Assembly: GCA_028868375.1 (NCBI GenBank)
Contig: JAGWUP010000015.1
Span: 1 to 64,000, forward strand
From: Elusimicrobiota bacterium
GTDB taxonomy: Bacteria > Elusimicrobiota > Elusimicrobia > UBA1565 > UBA9628
Length of the DNA stretch: 64,000 nt
Direction: 5' to 3'
In this document: positions 51,711 to 61,306 of the stretch, one piece after another
How the letters are laid out: every line of letters starts with the position of its first letter
How positions within the stretch are numbered: the stretch's first letter is position 1
Program-made: the position numbers and the translations under genes
The notes under the pieces: generated by a model
What the model saw: only the letters and a program-made list of their open reading frames with translations
Databases searched by the model: none
Told to the model about the DNA's origin: nothing

Positions 51711-52858
51711 CGACGCGGCACCGACAGGAACGCCTCGGTGACGCGGGCCAAGTCGTCTTCGGTCAAGTTGGAGCCGCTCGGCAGGCACAAGCCCGTCTGG
51801 AAAAGCCCCTCCGCCACTTGGCCGCCTTCCTTGTCGCAATCAGCGAAGACCGGCTGGAGGTGGAGCGGCTTCCAGACGGGCCGGGACTCGATATTCTGCC
51901 GCTCGAGATGGAGGCGTATCTCCTCGCGATCGGCCCCGAACTCCTCGGGGTCGACCAGCAGGCAGGTCAGCCAGCGGGTGCTCCGCCCGTAGCTCGCCTC
52001 GGGCATGAAACGCAAGCCGGCCAGTCCCTGGAACTCTTTTTCGTAGTGAGCGAAGTTGCGTCGCCGCGCCTCGATTCGATCGTTCAAGACGCGCAACTGG
52101 CCGCGGCCGATGCCCGCCAGGACGTTGCTCATGCGGTAGTTAAAGCCGATCTTGGAGTGCTGATAATGCGCGGCCTCGTCGCGCGCCTGCTGGGAGAGAT
52201 GCCGGGCCTGCTCGGCCAGCTTGGCGTCCTCCGTCGCCAGCAGGCCGCCCCCGGAAGTCGTGATGATCTTGTTGCCGTTGAAGGAAAACACGTTGGCCCA
52301 GCCGAAGGTCCCCGTGGACCGGCCGCGGTAGGTGGCGCCCAAAGCCTCAGCGGCATCCTCGATGATCGGGACATCGAAGCGTCGGCAGGCGGCGCGGATG
52401 GCGTCCCAATCCGCCGCCTGGCCGTAAAGGTCGACGCCGACGACGGCGCGCGGCAGCTTGTTGCGTCGGGCGCGACGCGCCAGCGCCTCCTCCAGCAAGG
52501 AGGGATCCATATTCCAGGACGCCTCGTCGCTGTCGATGAAAACGGGCCGAGCCCGCTCGTAGACGATGGCGTTGGCGCAAGCGGCGAAAGTCAGGGTCGA
52601 GCAGAAGATATCCTCTCCCGCTTGGACGCCCAGCACGCGCAGCGCCAGATGCAGCGCCGCCGTGCCGCTGGAGAGCGCCACCGCGTGGGTGATTCCTATC
52701 CGTTCGCAGAACTCCCGCTCGAAGGCCGCGATATGCGGACCGGCCGGGGCGATCCAGTTCGTCTCGAATGCCTCCCGCACGAACTCCAGCTCCGAGCCGC
52801 CCATGTGCGGCGACGACAAGAAAATACGTTTCCGCCTCGCCTCGTCCACGCGCCTCAT
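51695..52858 (-). CDS. DegT/DnrJ/EryC1 sugar aminotransferase (PglE-like)
   Basis: A 387-residue PLP aminotransferase acting on keto-sugars linked to nucleotides. It has IFLSSPHMGGSELEFVREAF, AVALSSGTAALHLALRVLGV, FCSTLTFAACANAIVYE, PIIEDAAEALGATYRG and the PLP Lys in VFSFNGNKIITTSGGG. In PglE-type pathways the enzyme puts an amino group at C4 of the keto-sugar made by the 4,6-dehydratase. The ATG at 52858 overlaps the glycosyltransferase stop as ATGA. Confidence 0.93.
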   Translation of the reverse strand: MRRVDEARRKRIFLSSPHMGGSELEFVREAFETNWIAPAGPHIAAFEREFCERIGITHAVALSSGTAALHLALRVLGVQAGEDIFCSTLTFAACANAIVYERARPVFIDSDEASWNMDPSLLEEALARRARRNKLPRAVVGVDLYGQAADWDAIRAACRRFDVPIIEDAAEALGATYRGRSTGTFGWANVFSFNGNKIITTSGGGLLATEDAKLAEQARHLSQQARDEAAHYQHSKIGFNYRMSNVLAGIGRGQLRVLNDRIEARRRNFAHYEKEFQGLAGLRFMPEASYGRSTRWLTCLLVDPEEFGADREEIRLHLERQNIESRPVWKPLHLQPVFADCDKEGGQVAEGLFQTGLCLPSGSNLTEDDLARVTEAFLSVPRRWRAR

Positions 52859-54117
52859 GTCTTCGCCTCGGCTGCCGCCAGGCGTCGGATTCCGCATAGC
52901 CCCTCCAGTTCCTCCGCGTAGCGCGTAGCCAACGCTTCTCGGGAAAAATTTTTCTTGACGTATTCGTAACCGCTTGAGCCAGCCCGCGCGGCGGCATCTG
53001 GGTCGGCTTGGAGTTTCAGGATGGCGTCTCGAAACGCCCGCGGGTCCTCGGGTTCGGCGAATAACCCGGCGCCGGCCTCTTCGACGATGCGGCGCGCCTC
53101 CCCGTCGATGCAGGTCAAGACCGGGCGCGCGCAACTCATGTAGTCGAATATCTTGTTCGGATAGACGGTCTTAAAGCCATCCACCTTCTTCAGAACGGCG
53201 ACGCCGACGTCGGCGGCGTTGATGAAGTCCCCGATGATCTTCTTGGGCTGAGCCCCGATCATCTGGAGATTGGGAAGCCTCCGTCTCGCCGCTTCCGCCG
53301 CTAGCTGTCGCCGCTCGTTGCCGTCGCCCACCAGCGCGAGCAGTATATCCGGGTGCTCCCGAAGAGCTTCCGCGGCATCAAACAGCTGCCACAGATAGTT
53401 GGCCTTGCTATGGGCGCCGACATAAATCGCCACGAAGCGTCCGCCCCAGCCGTGCTTTTCTCGAACCCAATTATCCTTCGGGCCGGGGCGAAATAAGGAG
53501 AGATCGGCGCCGTTCGGGATATGGATGATCCGCCCCTCCTCGATGCCCTTCTTGGCCGTCAAATGCCTCCGAAACGCCGGCGTCAGCACATTGATCCTAT
53601 TGGCGCGGCGGTAGATGAAACGCTCCAGCGCGTAAGCGAGCTTGATCAGGATCGGATTGCGCAGGACGCCCATCTCAATGGCGAACTCCGGCCAAAGGTC
53701 CCGTATCTCGAAGACAAACGGAATCCGTTTGATCGCGGCGATGAACCAAGCGTTCAGGCCGATCGTCAACGGCGGGGAGCTGGCGATCACAACGTCCTGC
53801 GGGCCGGCGTAGACTAGGGTCGCCAGCGTAGAGGAAACCATAAAGGCTACGTATCCGAAGAAACGACCTAAATAGCCGTGCATATAACTTCGGGGAACGT
53901 AGCACCAAAGCACCCGCACGCCGTCGGCCAAGCGCTCCTCGGCGACCCAGCGCCTCCTGAAACGCGGATCGACGCGCCCCGTTCCATGGTGGAGGTTTCC
54001 GGTCACGACCGTCACGTCATGGCCGCGCCGCGACCAAAAGCGCGTCAGTTCGTTGAAGCGCGAGCCGCCCGGATCATTGGCGCCGAGAAAAAACTGGTGG
54101 AGGACAAGTATCCTCAT
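52855..54117 (-). CDS. Glycosyltransferase family 4 (WbuB/PglA-like)
   Basis: A 420-residue GT-B enzyme. The N-terminus MRILVLHQFF and PGGSRFNELTRFWSRRGHDV and the donor half (AIYVGAHSKANYLWQLFDA, ALVGDGNERRQL, YPNKIFDYMSCARPVL) match the GT4 WbuB group. A hydrophobic stretch (FFGYVAFMVSSTLATLVYAG) may associate with the membrane. It probably adds a sugar to the lipid-linked oligosaccharide. The next gene upstream on this strand ends 6 nt away. Confidence 0.92.
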   Translation of the reverse strand: MRILVLHQFFLGANDPGGSRFNELTRFWSRRGHDVTVVTGNLHHGTGRVDPRFRRRWVAEERLADGVRVLWCYVPRSYMHGYLGRFFGYVAFMVSSTLATLVYAGPQDVVIASSPPLTIGLNAWFIAAIKRIPFVFEIRDLWPEFAIEMGVLRNPILIKLAYALERFIYRRANRINVLTPAFRRHLTAKKGIEEGRIIHIPNGADLSLFRPGPKDNWVREKHGWGGRFVAIYVGAHSKANYLWQLFDAAEALREHPDILLALVGDGNERRQLAAEAARRRLPNLQMIGAQPKKIIGDFINAADVGVAVLKKVDGFKTVYPNKIFDYMSCARPVLTCIDGEARRIVEEAGAGLFAEPEDPRAFRDAILKLQADPDAAARAGSSGYEYVKKNFSREALATRYAEELEGLCGIRRLAAAEAKT

Positions 54118-54123
54118 CCTAGC

Positions 54124-55119
54124 TCACCGGACGATGCCGGAACGCGTGATCCGAGTGACCTTGCGCAAGCCCTCATAGACGACGGCCCTCACATCAGCCT
54201 CGATCGTCCTCCCGGGGCCGAGGCGGCCGCACTCTCCGTTCGTCGCGGCCGTCTCGAGATCCTTGGGGTAAGCGGTGCATGGCTCGAGGATCGCGGTGTA
54301 ATGGCCGCGCCATCCCCCGAACGTCATGAAGAGCCAAACGCTGGAGAAAATTCTCCTTGGAAAAACCAGCCCGAACCCTAGGCGGCGCTTCGTGTCGGTC
54401 AGCGCGCACCAGCCCTCCGGAAGCTTACGCACATAAACGAACTCCTTAAGGCCCGAGGAAGGCGGCGGGATCCGCCGCAAATCGACCGGCCGGCCAGCCT
54501 TGGCCGGCATCATCGGCCAACGATAAGGGCCCGGGCCGGCGGCTCGCGACCAATCTCGGTGCACCGGCTCGACTTCCCCGCCGGGCAAATCGAGCCGGTG
54601 GTCCGGGCCGATCGCCAACGCGGGGTGGAGCTTCCATAGAAATTTCAGCTCCCGCGAGCCCAGGTTCGTCAGCTTGTGCCTGAAATGGACGACGTTTTCT
54701 CCCGCCCCCAGGGTGATCCATTTCTCCATCCTGGTCGCAGTCGAAGCCCCCAGACGCCATAAATGGACGCCCGCCGAGTCATCCCGCTGGAACGTCTCGA
54801 AGCTCCACGGTTGGCTCCACAGCTCCCCATGATCGGGGAGGTCGTCACCATCGAAACGACATGGAGCGTCGTTGGGAAACAACTCATCCCAGCCGCCGCA
54901 AAAATTGTCGTCGTAGTTCGCCCCGATCGGAATGCGCCGCGGCTCGACGCGGAGGTTGTTCCAAAGCAGATTGGTCCGCGTCGGCAGATGGATCAGGCGG
55001 TGTATCTTGGCGCCTAGCTCCGGAAAGATTTCCAGTCTCAGGCGATCATTCTGGAGCAGGATCACTTGCAGGTCGTATCGCTTCCAGCTCGTATCGACCC
55101 GGGCGCGGCCCTCCTTCAT
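54124..55119 (-). CDS. Mutarotase-like (DUF5107/aldose-epimerase fold) protein
   Basis: A 331-residue beta-rich protein. LRLEIFPELGAKIHRLIHLP is the typical beta-sandwich opening of the galactose-mutarotase superfamily, followed by GGWDELFPNDAP, the GELWSQPWSFE segment and FRHKLTNLGSRELKFLWKLHP (in parts). The His of WKLHPAL and Glu/Asp residues could serve catalysis. There is no signal peptide. The start is ATG at 55119, overlapping the dehydrogenase stop. The GH36-like and dehydrogenase neighbours suggest it handles a free hexose. Confidence 0.7.
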   Translation of the reverse strand: MKEGRARVDTSWKRYDLQVILLQNDRLRLEIFPELGAKIHRLIHLPTRTNLLWNNLRVEPRRIPIGANYDDNFCGGWDELFPNDAPCRFDGDDLPDHGELWSQPWSFETFQRDDSAGVHLWRLGASTATRMEKWITLGAGENVVHFRHKLTNLGSRELKFLWKLHPALAIGPDHRLDLPGGEVEPVHRDWSRAAGPGPYRWPMMPAKAGRPVDLRRIPPPSSGLKEFVYVRKLPEGWCALTDTKRRLGFGLVFPRRIFSSVWLFMTFGGWRGHYTAILEPCTAYPKDLETAATNGECGRLGPGRTIEADVRAVVYEGLRKVTRITRSGIVR

Positions 55120-56141
55120 GGCAGTAATAGGCACTTGATCGCCTCCCTCTTCTCGATCAACTCGAGGGCTTGCCTCCACTGTTCAAGCCGGAAGCGGTGC
55201 GTCACGAGGATGCTGGGATTGATCTTGCCTTGGGCCATCATGTCCAGGGCCGTTTCCCAATCGCGAAACGCCGAGCTGAAGCAAAAGCGAACGTCTATCC
55301 CCTTGACAACGGCCTCATCCCACGGCACAGGTACCGCTTTCCCCGCGATGCCGACGGCCACGACCCGCCGTCCACGGCCCACCAACTCGATGGACTCGAC
55401 GATCCCGGCAGCCGAACCGGAGAGCTCGATGACGCAATCTATCGGCTGTCCGGGACGCCATCGTTCGAGCCGGCTTCTCCATTGCGGGTCAGCGGCGGAA
55501 AGGACCAATTCGGCGCCCATGGAACGCCCCATTTCGAGGCGGCTGGCATCCTCGGCCGCCCCCAAAATCGCCAGGTGCGCGCCTGACAACGCGGCGACGC
55601 GGACGGCGAGCAGGCCGATCGGTCCGGGTCCGATGACCAGGACCTTTTCCCCGAAGCCAACTCCGCCCCGCGTCAGGGCAGCGTGGCAGGCGATGGCCAA
55701 CGGTTCCGTGAGAGCGGCATCTTCATCCGCTATGGAATCAGGCACTGCATGCAGTGCCTGCGCTGGCATCACGGTCCATTCCGCCATCGCACCATGGCTG
55801 CGCGAGCCGTAGGCCCTCTTTTCGGGGCAAAGGTACCCGCGACCAGTTCTGCACAGCATGCAAATCCCGCAGGCCCCGGATATATTCTCGGCCACGACGC
55901 GCTGACCCTTGCGCCAACAAGAAGCACCGGGCCCCGGCTCGGCGATCTGGCCGAGAAACTCGTGGCCGAGGATGAACGGCGGGTCGCCGCCGAAGCGGCC
56001 ATGAAGGATATGGACATCGCTTCCGCAGACGCCCACTGCTAGAACCTTCAACAACGCTTGGCCGGGGCCTGGGACGGGCTTGTCCCAATCAAGATGCCGA
56101 ATTTGATCCGGTCCGGAGGCGAGCTTGACCACAGCCTTCAT
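55116..56141 (-). CDS. Zinc-dependent alcohol/polyol dehydrogenase (MDR family)
   Basis: A 341-residue medium-chain dehydrogenase. Catalytic zinc residues are in VGVCGSDVHILHG and ILGHEFLGQI; the structural zinc lobe has CGICMLCRTGRGYLC (four Cys). The Rossmann motif is VLVIGPGPIGLLAV. Resemblance is to sorbitol/threonine dehydrogenase-type enzymes; the substrate cannot be fixed. The start overlaps the GH36-like gene as ATGA and the end overlaps the mutarotase-like gene. Confidence 0.9.
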   Translation of the reverse strand: MKAVVKLASGPDQIRHLDWDKPVPGPGQALLKVLAVGVCGSDVHILHGRFGGDPPFILGHEFLGQIAEPGPGASCWRKGQRVVAENISGACGICMLCRTGRGYLCPEKRAYGSRSHGAMAEWTVMPAQALHAVPDSIADEDAALTEPLAIACHAALTRGGVGFGEKVLVIGPGPIGLLAVRVAALSGAHLAILGAAEDASRLEMGRSMGAELVLSAADPQWRSRLERWRPGQPIDCVIELSGSAAGIVESIELVGRGRRVVAVGIAGKAVPVPWDEAVVKGIDVRFCFSSAFRDWETALDMMAQGKINPSILVTHRFRLEQWRQALELIEKREAIKCLLLP

Positions 56142-58372
56142 CGCCGTGCCTTGAACTGGACGTCGAGGCCGGGCGCGGCCAGGGGAGCCTTTATAATTTT
56201 CCCTCCGCCAAACGCCACTGCGCCGTCCTCGATCGCTGCCCTTCTGGCATGAAAGTCACTCGGCAAAAAGATATACGCCGAGCCTTGCCGCGCTGAAAAC
56301 GCCTTGGAAAGCCGCAAGCGAAACGCACTCTTGGCAGGCTCCCATCCTCCCACTTCGAGCTCAACGGCGCCGCACGTGAAATGCAGGTCGGTAGCGATGA
56401 GTTGGGGGACTCCGGAGAGTCTGCGCGCGCACAATAGGCGCACCCCGTGGCCCGGCACCCGCAGCGAGGCTCCTCTCGCTAAATATCCAGATGGCCTGCG
56501 CCGCCATACGTCCCAAAGAAGAACGTCAGACCCGCCGCCCACGGCTTCCCACGCCCCGCGCAGCGGCAACGCGCGAGCCCGCGCATCCCAGTTGAACAGC
56601 CCGATCAGATGCCAGGCCGTCCCCCGCACTTTCACAGGAAGCACCCAAGTCCGCGGATCGGGGTCGTCCAGCAGCTCCAGCGGGCGCGCCGCCTTGCCGT
56701 AGGGAGGCAACAAACCATGGATGATGGAGCGTTGGTTTTCGGCAAGCTCGGCAAGCCGCGCACTCACGGTCACCGTGCCGCCACTGAGGGCTATGGCCGT
56801 CGCCCAAAAAAGAAACTCGTTCTTATTTGGGAACACGATCAAGTCGTCCGGATCGTTGATCCACCATCGCTTATGGAGAAAATAAGACGCCGCGATATTG
56901 CGAACGCTCTCGCGCAGGCCTGATTGCCCGTCGGACCAATACGGCCTGATATCCGAGCCGACCCGCGCGGAATCGGCGAAGCCGACGCTGGCGCCCAGCG
57001 GTGCGCCGCAAGCCAAGAAACGCGCCGCCCTGGAGGCGGAACCCCTGAGCACGCGCAGCCCGTAGCGATAGGCTTCGACTCGCGTCTTGCCGCCGCGATA
57101 ACGCCTCGGAGATTCCAGGCCGTCTTCCCGATCGTCCGGGTCGGGACAGAGCAGGCAACGAAGATAATCCGCCTTGAAGTATGCGATTCCACCGTCGCGG
57201 AACTTGGCGACAAGAGTCCTGATCCTCCTGCGCGCTGCCGCAATTCCAGGATCGATACAATAGCCTCGTCCCTTGCCACCGACCCTCTTCGGGCCCCCAA
57301 ACGAGTCCTGGACGAGCAGGCTGGGATGCCGTGTCAGACACCGTGAACCCGCGTTAACGGCAAAGGGGGCGATCCAGATTCCGGCGACGCGCTTGGACCG
57401 ATGGATGGATTTAAGCAGGTCGTCCCAGTTGGAACGGTGGTCGGGGTGTGGATCCCAATCGCACTCAGGCCGCCTCGGAGCGATCCGCTCCTCCCAGCCG
57501 TGATCGATCTCGAAGAAATCGAGCCGCTCCCTGAGCACGGGATCCTTGGAGACTTCCTCCAGCTCGCGCCGGATGTCATGCACGGTGAAACCATCCTGGA
57601 ATGCTTCCCAGCTTCCCCAGCCGGCCTGGACGCGACGAGCGCGGATCGCACGCATGCGCAGGCCGCTCGAGCGGGCATAGTCCTCCAGGAGAACATGGCC
57701 GCCGCGCGACGAAAACCCTATCCACACGGGATCGGAGCGCAGCGGCCTGCCTGGGCGGACAGCGCTTCCTTCCGCGTACTGCATGCAATGAAACCCCGAT
57801 TCATCGAGCCGGAACCTCGTCACGAAACGCTCGGTCGCGTGCACCCCGCCGACCAATGTGGCGCCAGTCTTTTGCCAATGCAGCGCCGCAATCCACCAGC
57901 TTTCAAGAGCTGTCGAGCCGTCGAAGCGCTCCAGTCCGCACTTGGAATGCTGGCTCTCGGGCCACGCCCCGCAATAGGCAAAGCGCAGCATGGCCACCCT
58001 GTCCTGAGGCCGCGCGGGGGCGCATGAAAACACACCCAGCCTCTCGATCGCCGGAGTCCGAGACCGTGAACGCACCTGCAGCGACAACAATGCGCTGCTC
58101 TTGCCGCCGCATGACGCCGTCCAACTCAGCGCGGCGCCCTGCCAATCGCGGCCCCAAGCCGAGGCATCCCATATCGCTTCTTGCTTTGAGCGTGAGCCGC
58201 GGTGGAGCGCCGGCCGCGGCAGCATGGTCGTTGAGAGCCTGCGCCCTCCTGCCTGAAGCCAGGGCGAGAACTCCAGGCTCTGCCCGCCCGCCCCCGGGCC
58301 GCTCAGCAGCAGCGCCCCGGACTTAGACAACTCGATAACCAGCCCTTGGGCTAGGCCGCTTACGGCATCCAT
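56138..58372 (-). CDS. GH36-like (clan GH-D) glycosidase
   Basis: A 744-residue protein with alpha-galactosidase (GH36) architecture: a beta-sandwich N-terminal half, a TIM barrel and a C-terminal beta domain. Candidate nucleophile Asp is in IAYFKADYLRCLLC and candidate acid/base Asp in VGSDIRPYW, matching the clan GH-D pattern. VKFEIDH-type segment FFEIDHGWEERIAP and AGIWIAPFAVN also fit. No signal peptide is visible, so it would act inside the cell. The ATG at 58372 overlaps the SDR stop. The exact substrate is unknown. Confidence 0.75.
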   Translation of the reverse strand: MDAVSGLAQGLVIELSKSGALLLSGPGAGGQSLEFSPWLQAGGRRLSTTMLPRPALHRGSRSKQEAIWDASAWGRDWQGAALSWTASCGGKSSALLSLQVRSRSRTPAIERLGVFSCAPARPQDRVAMLRFAYCGAWPESQHSKCGLERFDGSTALESWWIAALHWQKTGATLVGGVHATERFVTRFRLDESGFHCMQYAEGSAVRPGRPLRSDPVWIGFSSRGGHVLLEDYARSSGLRMRAIRARRVQAGWGSWEAFQDGFTVHDIRRELEEVSKDPVLRERLDFFEIDHGWEERIAPRRPECDWDPHPDHRSNWDDLLKSIHRSKRVAGIWIAPFAVNAGSRCLTRHPSLLVQDSFGGPKRVGGKGRGYCIDPGIAAARRRIRTLVAKFRDGGIAYFKADYLRCLLCPDPDDREDGLESPRRYRGGKTRVEAYRYGLRVLRGSASRAARFLACGAPLGASVGFADSARVGSDIRPYWSDGQSGLRESVRNIAASYFLHKRWWINDPDDLIVFPNKNEFLFWATAIALSGGTVTVSARLAELAENQRSIIHGLLPPYGKAARPLELLDDPDPRTWVLPVKVRGTAWHLIGLFNWDARARALPLRGAWEAVGGGSDVLLWDVWRRRPSGYLARGASLRVPGHGVRLLCARRLSGVPQLIATDLHFTCGAVELEVGGWEPAKSAFRLRLSKAFSARQGSAYIFLPSDFHARRAAIEDGAVAFGGGKIIKAPLAAPGLDVQFKARR

Positions 58373-59112
58373 AAGCCTCCGGTAACTGGGAGGGTGATGC
58401 CTGTGATGTAGGATGACGCCGATCGCCCGAGAAAAGCAACTGCGTCGGCAACCTCGGCCGCCGTTCCCTTCCTGCGCAACGGGATGCGGCCGACCAGGTC
58501 CGCGGCGGCCTTCGTGGGAAATCGCCGTGTGAGGTCGGTGTCGATCACCCCGGGAGCAACGCAATTCGCGCGTACGCCGTAGGGCGCCCCTTCTTTTGCG
58601 AGAATCTTCGCCATCGTGGGAAGACTCGCCTTGGAAAGGGAATAATGCGCTCCTATCAGAAATCCGCCCGTCGACCCCGCCTGTGACCCCACGAGAACGA
58701 TCGCGCCTCCGCGCTGTCGCTGCATAGTCTTGAGCGCCTCTCGAGCGCAGAAGAAGACGCCCTTAAGATTAAGGTCCATCAAGCGGCTCCAATCCCGCTC
58801 GGAGATGCGGTGGATCGTCCTCATCTCGGCCGCCCCGGCGTTGGCTACCAGGATATCGAGCCCCCCCCATCTCCGGACGACCTGCCTGACCAGCGCGCGG
58901 GCGCGCTGAGCCGACGCAAGGTCCTCCCGCAGGCACCAGACCTCGGCGCCGGCCGCCGCCACCTGCCTGGCCGTCTCCTCGGCTTGAGCCCGATTCGAAC
59001 GATATGTGAACGCGATTCGGCGCCCCGCAGCGGCCAACCGCGTCACGCAGGCGCTGCCAATACCGCGAGACCCTCCCGTCACCAGAATGGACTCGGGCCT
59101 CACGAAAAGCAC
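58360..59112 (-). CDS. FabG-like short-chain dehydrogenase/reductase
   Basis: A 250-residue SDR with cofactor motif ILVTGGSRGIGSACV, NAGAAEM, the catalytic Ser in IVLVGSQAG, and YSLSK (Tyr/Lys). Arg residues in FTYRSNRAQ suggest NADP preference. The C-terminus AVAFLGRSASSYITG with the GG end resembles FabG/PhaB-type 3-oxoacyl reductases. It overlaps the CoA-transferase gene by 13 nt. A role in reducing a 3-ketoacyl-CoA for sugar acylation is possible; reduction of a sugar is the alternative. Confidence 0.88.
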   Translation of the reverse strand: MLFVRPESILVTGGSRGIGSACVTRLAAAGRRIAFTYRSNRAQAEETARQVAAAGAEVWCLREDLASAQRARALVRQVVRRWGGLDILVANAGAAEMRTIHRISERDWSRLMDLNLKGVFFCAREALKTMQRQRGGAIVLVGSQAGSTGGFLIGAHYSLSKASLPTMAKILAKEGAPYGVRANCVAPGVIDTDLTRRFPTKAAADLVGRIPLRRKGTAAEVADAVAFLGRSASSYITGITLPVTGGLWMP

Positions 59113-60641
59113 CTCGCCGGCATCAAGGCAGGCTCGCGCGGAATGCTTGGCTTGAAGTCCATCTCGGCGAGCACATCGCGCCGGATATCGATCCCGTCGG
59201 CAACTTCACGGAGCTCAAAGCGCCCTTCGCGCAACTCCAGGACGCAGCGCTCCGTGATCACTAGAACCCTCTGTCCCAGAATACGCGCTTGCTCGCCGCT
59301 AGAAGTGATTTGCTCGACAGCAGAGAGGAACTTTCTATAGCGCCCTTGCCGCGCGATCCTCAGCCCCCGGTCGGACAGCTCGATCTTCAATCCCCCTGAA
59401 TTGAAAGTTCCGCAATAGACGACTTTCTTGGTCCGGCGCGTGATGTCGATGAAGCCTCCGCAGCCCACGAGCTGGCCGGAGAAACGACTCACGTTGACGT
59501 TCCCGGCCGCGTCGATTTGCGCGAAGCCCAAGAACGTTGCGTCCAGGCCGCCGCCGTCGTAAAAGGTAAATTGGTCGTCGGCGCGGATGATGGCCTCCGG
59601 GTTCGTACAGACCCCGAAATCCGGCTGCGTTTCCGGAACGCCGCCGTTGACGCCGGATTCCAAGCTTAAATGAACGGACGCAAGTCGCCCCTCCTCCGCG
59701 AGGACGGCTCCTATGCCCTCGGGTATCCCCGATCCCAGGTTAATGACCTCCCCGCCCTTCAATTCCATCGCGGCACGGCGCGCGATGACCTTGCGCTCGC
59801 CGGGCTTGAGCGGCTCGATCTGGCTGGCGGGCTTGCGCTCCTCGCCGCAGAAAGCGGGATCGAATTGGCATGCCAAGGTCTGGGGGTGATTCCGAACGGG
59901 ATCCTCGCATACGACGATGGCGTCCACTAGATAGCCCGGGAGTTCGACGTCTTTCGGATGGAGCGCCCCGTCGTCCACGCGGCGCTCCACCTGGACTATA
60001 ACCTTCCCGCCCGAGTTCTTGACGGCCATGGCCAACGGCAGCGTCTCAAGCTTGACCGCTTCGCGCCCCATCGCTATGTTGCCCCGGGAATCAGCCGCCG
60101 TGCCCCGAATGAGCGCGGCCTGAATCGGGAAACTGCGGTAAAAAAGCCACTCCCTTCCAGAGATATGGATCACTTCGACGATATCATCCTTCGTCCTCGA
60201 GTTGAGACGGCCGCCGTCGATCCGCGGATCGACGAACGTCCCTGTCCCGATATCCGAGACATGCCCGGGCTGGCCCGCCGCGATCGCATGGTAGAGCCGC
60301 GTGATCTGACCCTGCGGAAGGTTGTAGGCCTCCAGCTGCTCATCCATGATCAACCGCGTCAGTTTGGGGGTAACCCCGAAAAAGCCTCCGATCGCCCGCT
60401 TGAGCAGGCCCGGCCGCGCCAAGTGATCGAGGCCGCGGCTGTCACTGTCTCCCTGGGCGCTGGAGAAAACAATCGTGATGTTTTGCGGCTGTTGCCGCTG
60501 CGCGTGGCGCTGGCCGAGCGCCTTCAGTATTTCCTCCGGTGAGCCTGCGAAACGAAAACCCGTGACGGCCACCGTGGATCCGTCGTCGATGAGCTGGGCT
60601 GCCGCTTCGGCGGAACAGAAACGATCGGACACGGTGCTCAT
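59100..60641 (-). CDS. Fused alpha/beta CoA-transferase (acetate/propionate/3-ketoacid type)
   Basis: A 513-residue family I CoA-transferase with both halves in one chain, as in YdiF/Pct. The N-terminal half starts AQLIDDGSTVAVTGFRFAGSPEEIL (in parts). The second half has EVINLGSGIPEGIGAVLAEEG, and the catalytic Glu is in HLSLESGVNGG (about residue 328). GGGLDATFLGFAQIDAAGNVN closes the active-site region. It moves CoA between short carboxylic acids. Its place between an SDR and a sugar acyltransferase in a glycan operon is unusual. Confidence 0.92.
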   Translation of the reverse strand: MSTVSDRFCSAEAAAQLIDDGSTVAVTGFRFAGSPEEILKALGQRHAQRQQPQNITIVFSSAQGDSDSRGLDHLARPGLLKRAIGGFFGVTPKLTRLIMDEQLEAYNLPQGQITRLYHAIAAGQPGHVSDIGTGTFVDPRIDGGRLNSRTKDDIVEVIHISGREWLFYRSFPIQAALIRGTAADSRGNIAMGREAVKLETLPLAMAVKNSGGKVIVQVERRVDDGALHPKDVELPGYLVDAIVVCEDPVRNHPQTLACQFDPAFCGEERKPASQIEPLKPGERKVIARRAAMELKGGEVINLGSGIPEGIGAVLAEEGRLASVHLSLESGVNGGVPETQPDFGVCTNPEAIIRADDQFTFYDGGGLDATFLGFAQIDAAGNVNVSRFSGQLVGCGGFIDITRRTKKVVYCGTFNSGGLKIELSDRGLRIARQGRYRKFLSAVEQITSSGEQARILGQRVLVITERCVLELREGRFELREVADGIDIRRDVLAEMDFKPSIPREPALMPARCFS

Positions 60642-61306
60642 CGGACAAGGGTCTCCCCCGCGCCAAGCAAGCGGCTGACCTTGGCCGGGTTGCCGAAGGC
60701 GACGGCGCCATCGGGAATATCCTTGACGACCACGGAACCGACCCCGACGACGCTTGACGCCCCCACATTGACGCCCGGGCGCAGGGCGGCGCCAACTCCT
60801 ATGACGGCCAAGGAGCCGACGGTCACCTCCCCGCCGAACGTGACCCCCCCGGCGATCAGCGCGAAATCGCCGATCGCGCAATGATGAGCGACCACGGAGC
60901 CGCCGCCGAGAAAGACCCCGTCGCCTATCACGGCCTCGGGGTGGATGGCGACCCCCATCTCGATGACGCAACCACGACCGAGCGAACGGGGAGAGTCGAT
61001 CAGCGCAGCCGGATGGACGGCGTTGATCAATTCCAGCCCGAGAGCGGCGATCCTGGCCGTCAGTTCTTTCCTCGCCGCGTTGCCGCCGACGGCGACGATG
61101 GCGCCTGCCGCACCCCCAGCGCATGGCCGGCGGGCGGCATCCACGCCCCCAAGAATCGGCAGGCCGCAATGCAGCCGGCCTTGCTTCGCGGGATCCTCGT
61201 CCAGGAAGCCGACGACCTCGATCCCGCTTTGATGCTTAAGGATATGGAAGGCTTGAACGCCGTTCTGGCCCGCCCCAATGATGACGACCTTCTTGCGCGC
61301 GCTCAC
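60638..61306 (-). CDS. NeuD/PglD-family sugar O/N-acyltransferase
   Basis: A 222-residue protein with the PglD N-terminal Rossmann-like domain (VVIIGAGQNGVQAFHILKH, VVGFLDEDPAKQG) and a left-handed beta-helix of hexapeptide repeats (VIEMGVAIHPEAVIGDGVFLG in parts). The candidate catalytic His is in VVAHHCAIGDFALI. PglD transfers acetyl from acetyl-CoA to the 4-amino group of the sugar made by PglE. Starts and stops overlap both neighbours as ATGA. Confidence 0.9.
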   Translation of the reverse strand: MSARKKVVIIGAGQNGVQAFHILKHQSGIEVVGFLDEDPAKQGRLHCGLPILGGVDAARRPCAGGAAGAIVAVGGNAARKELTARIAALGLELINAVHPAALIDSPRSLGRGCVIEMGVAIHPEAVIGDGVFLGGGSVVAHHCAIGDFALIAGGVTFGGEVTVGSLAVIGVGAALRPGVNVGASSVVGVGSVVVKDIPDGAVAFGNPAKVSRLLGAGETLVR

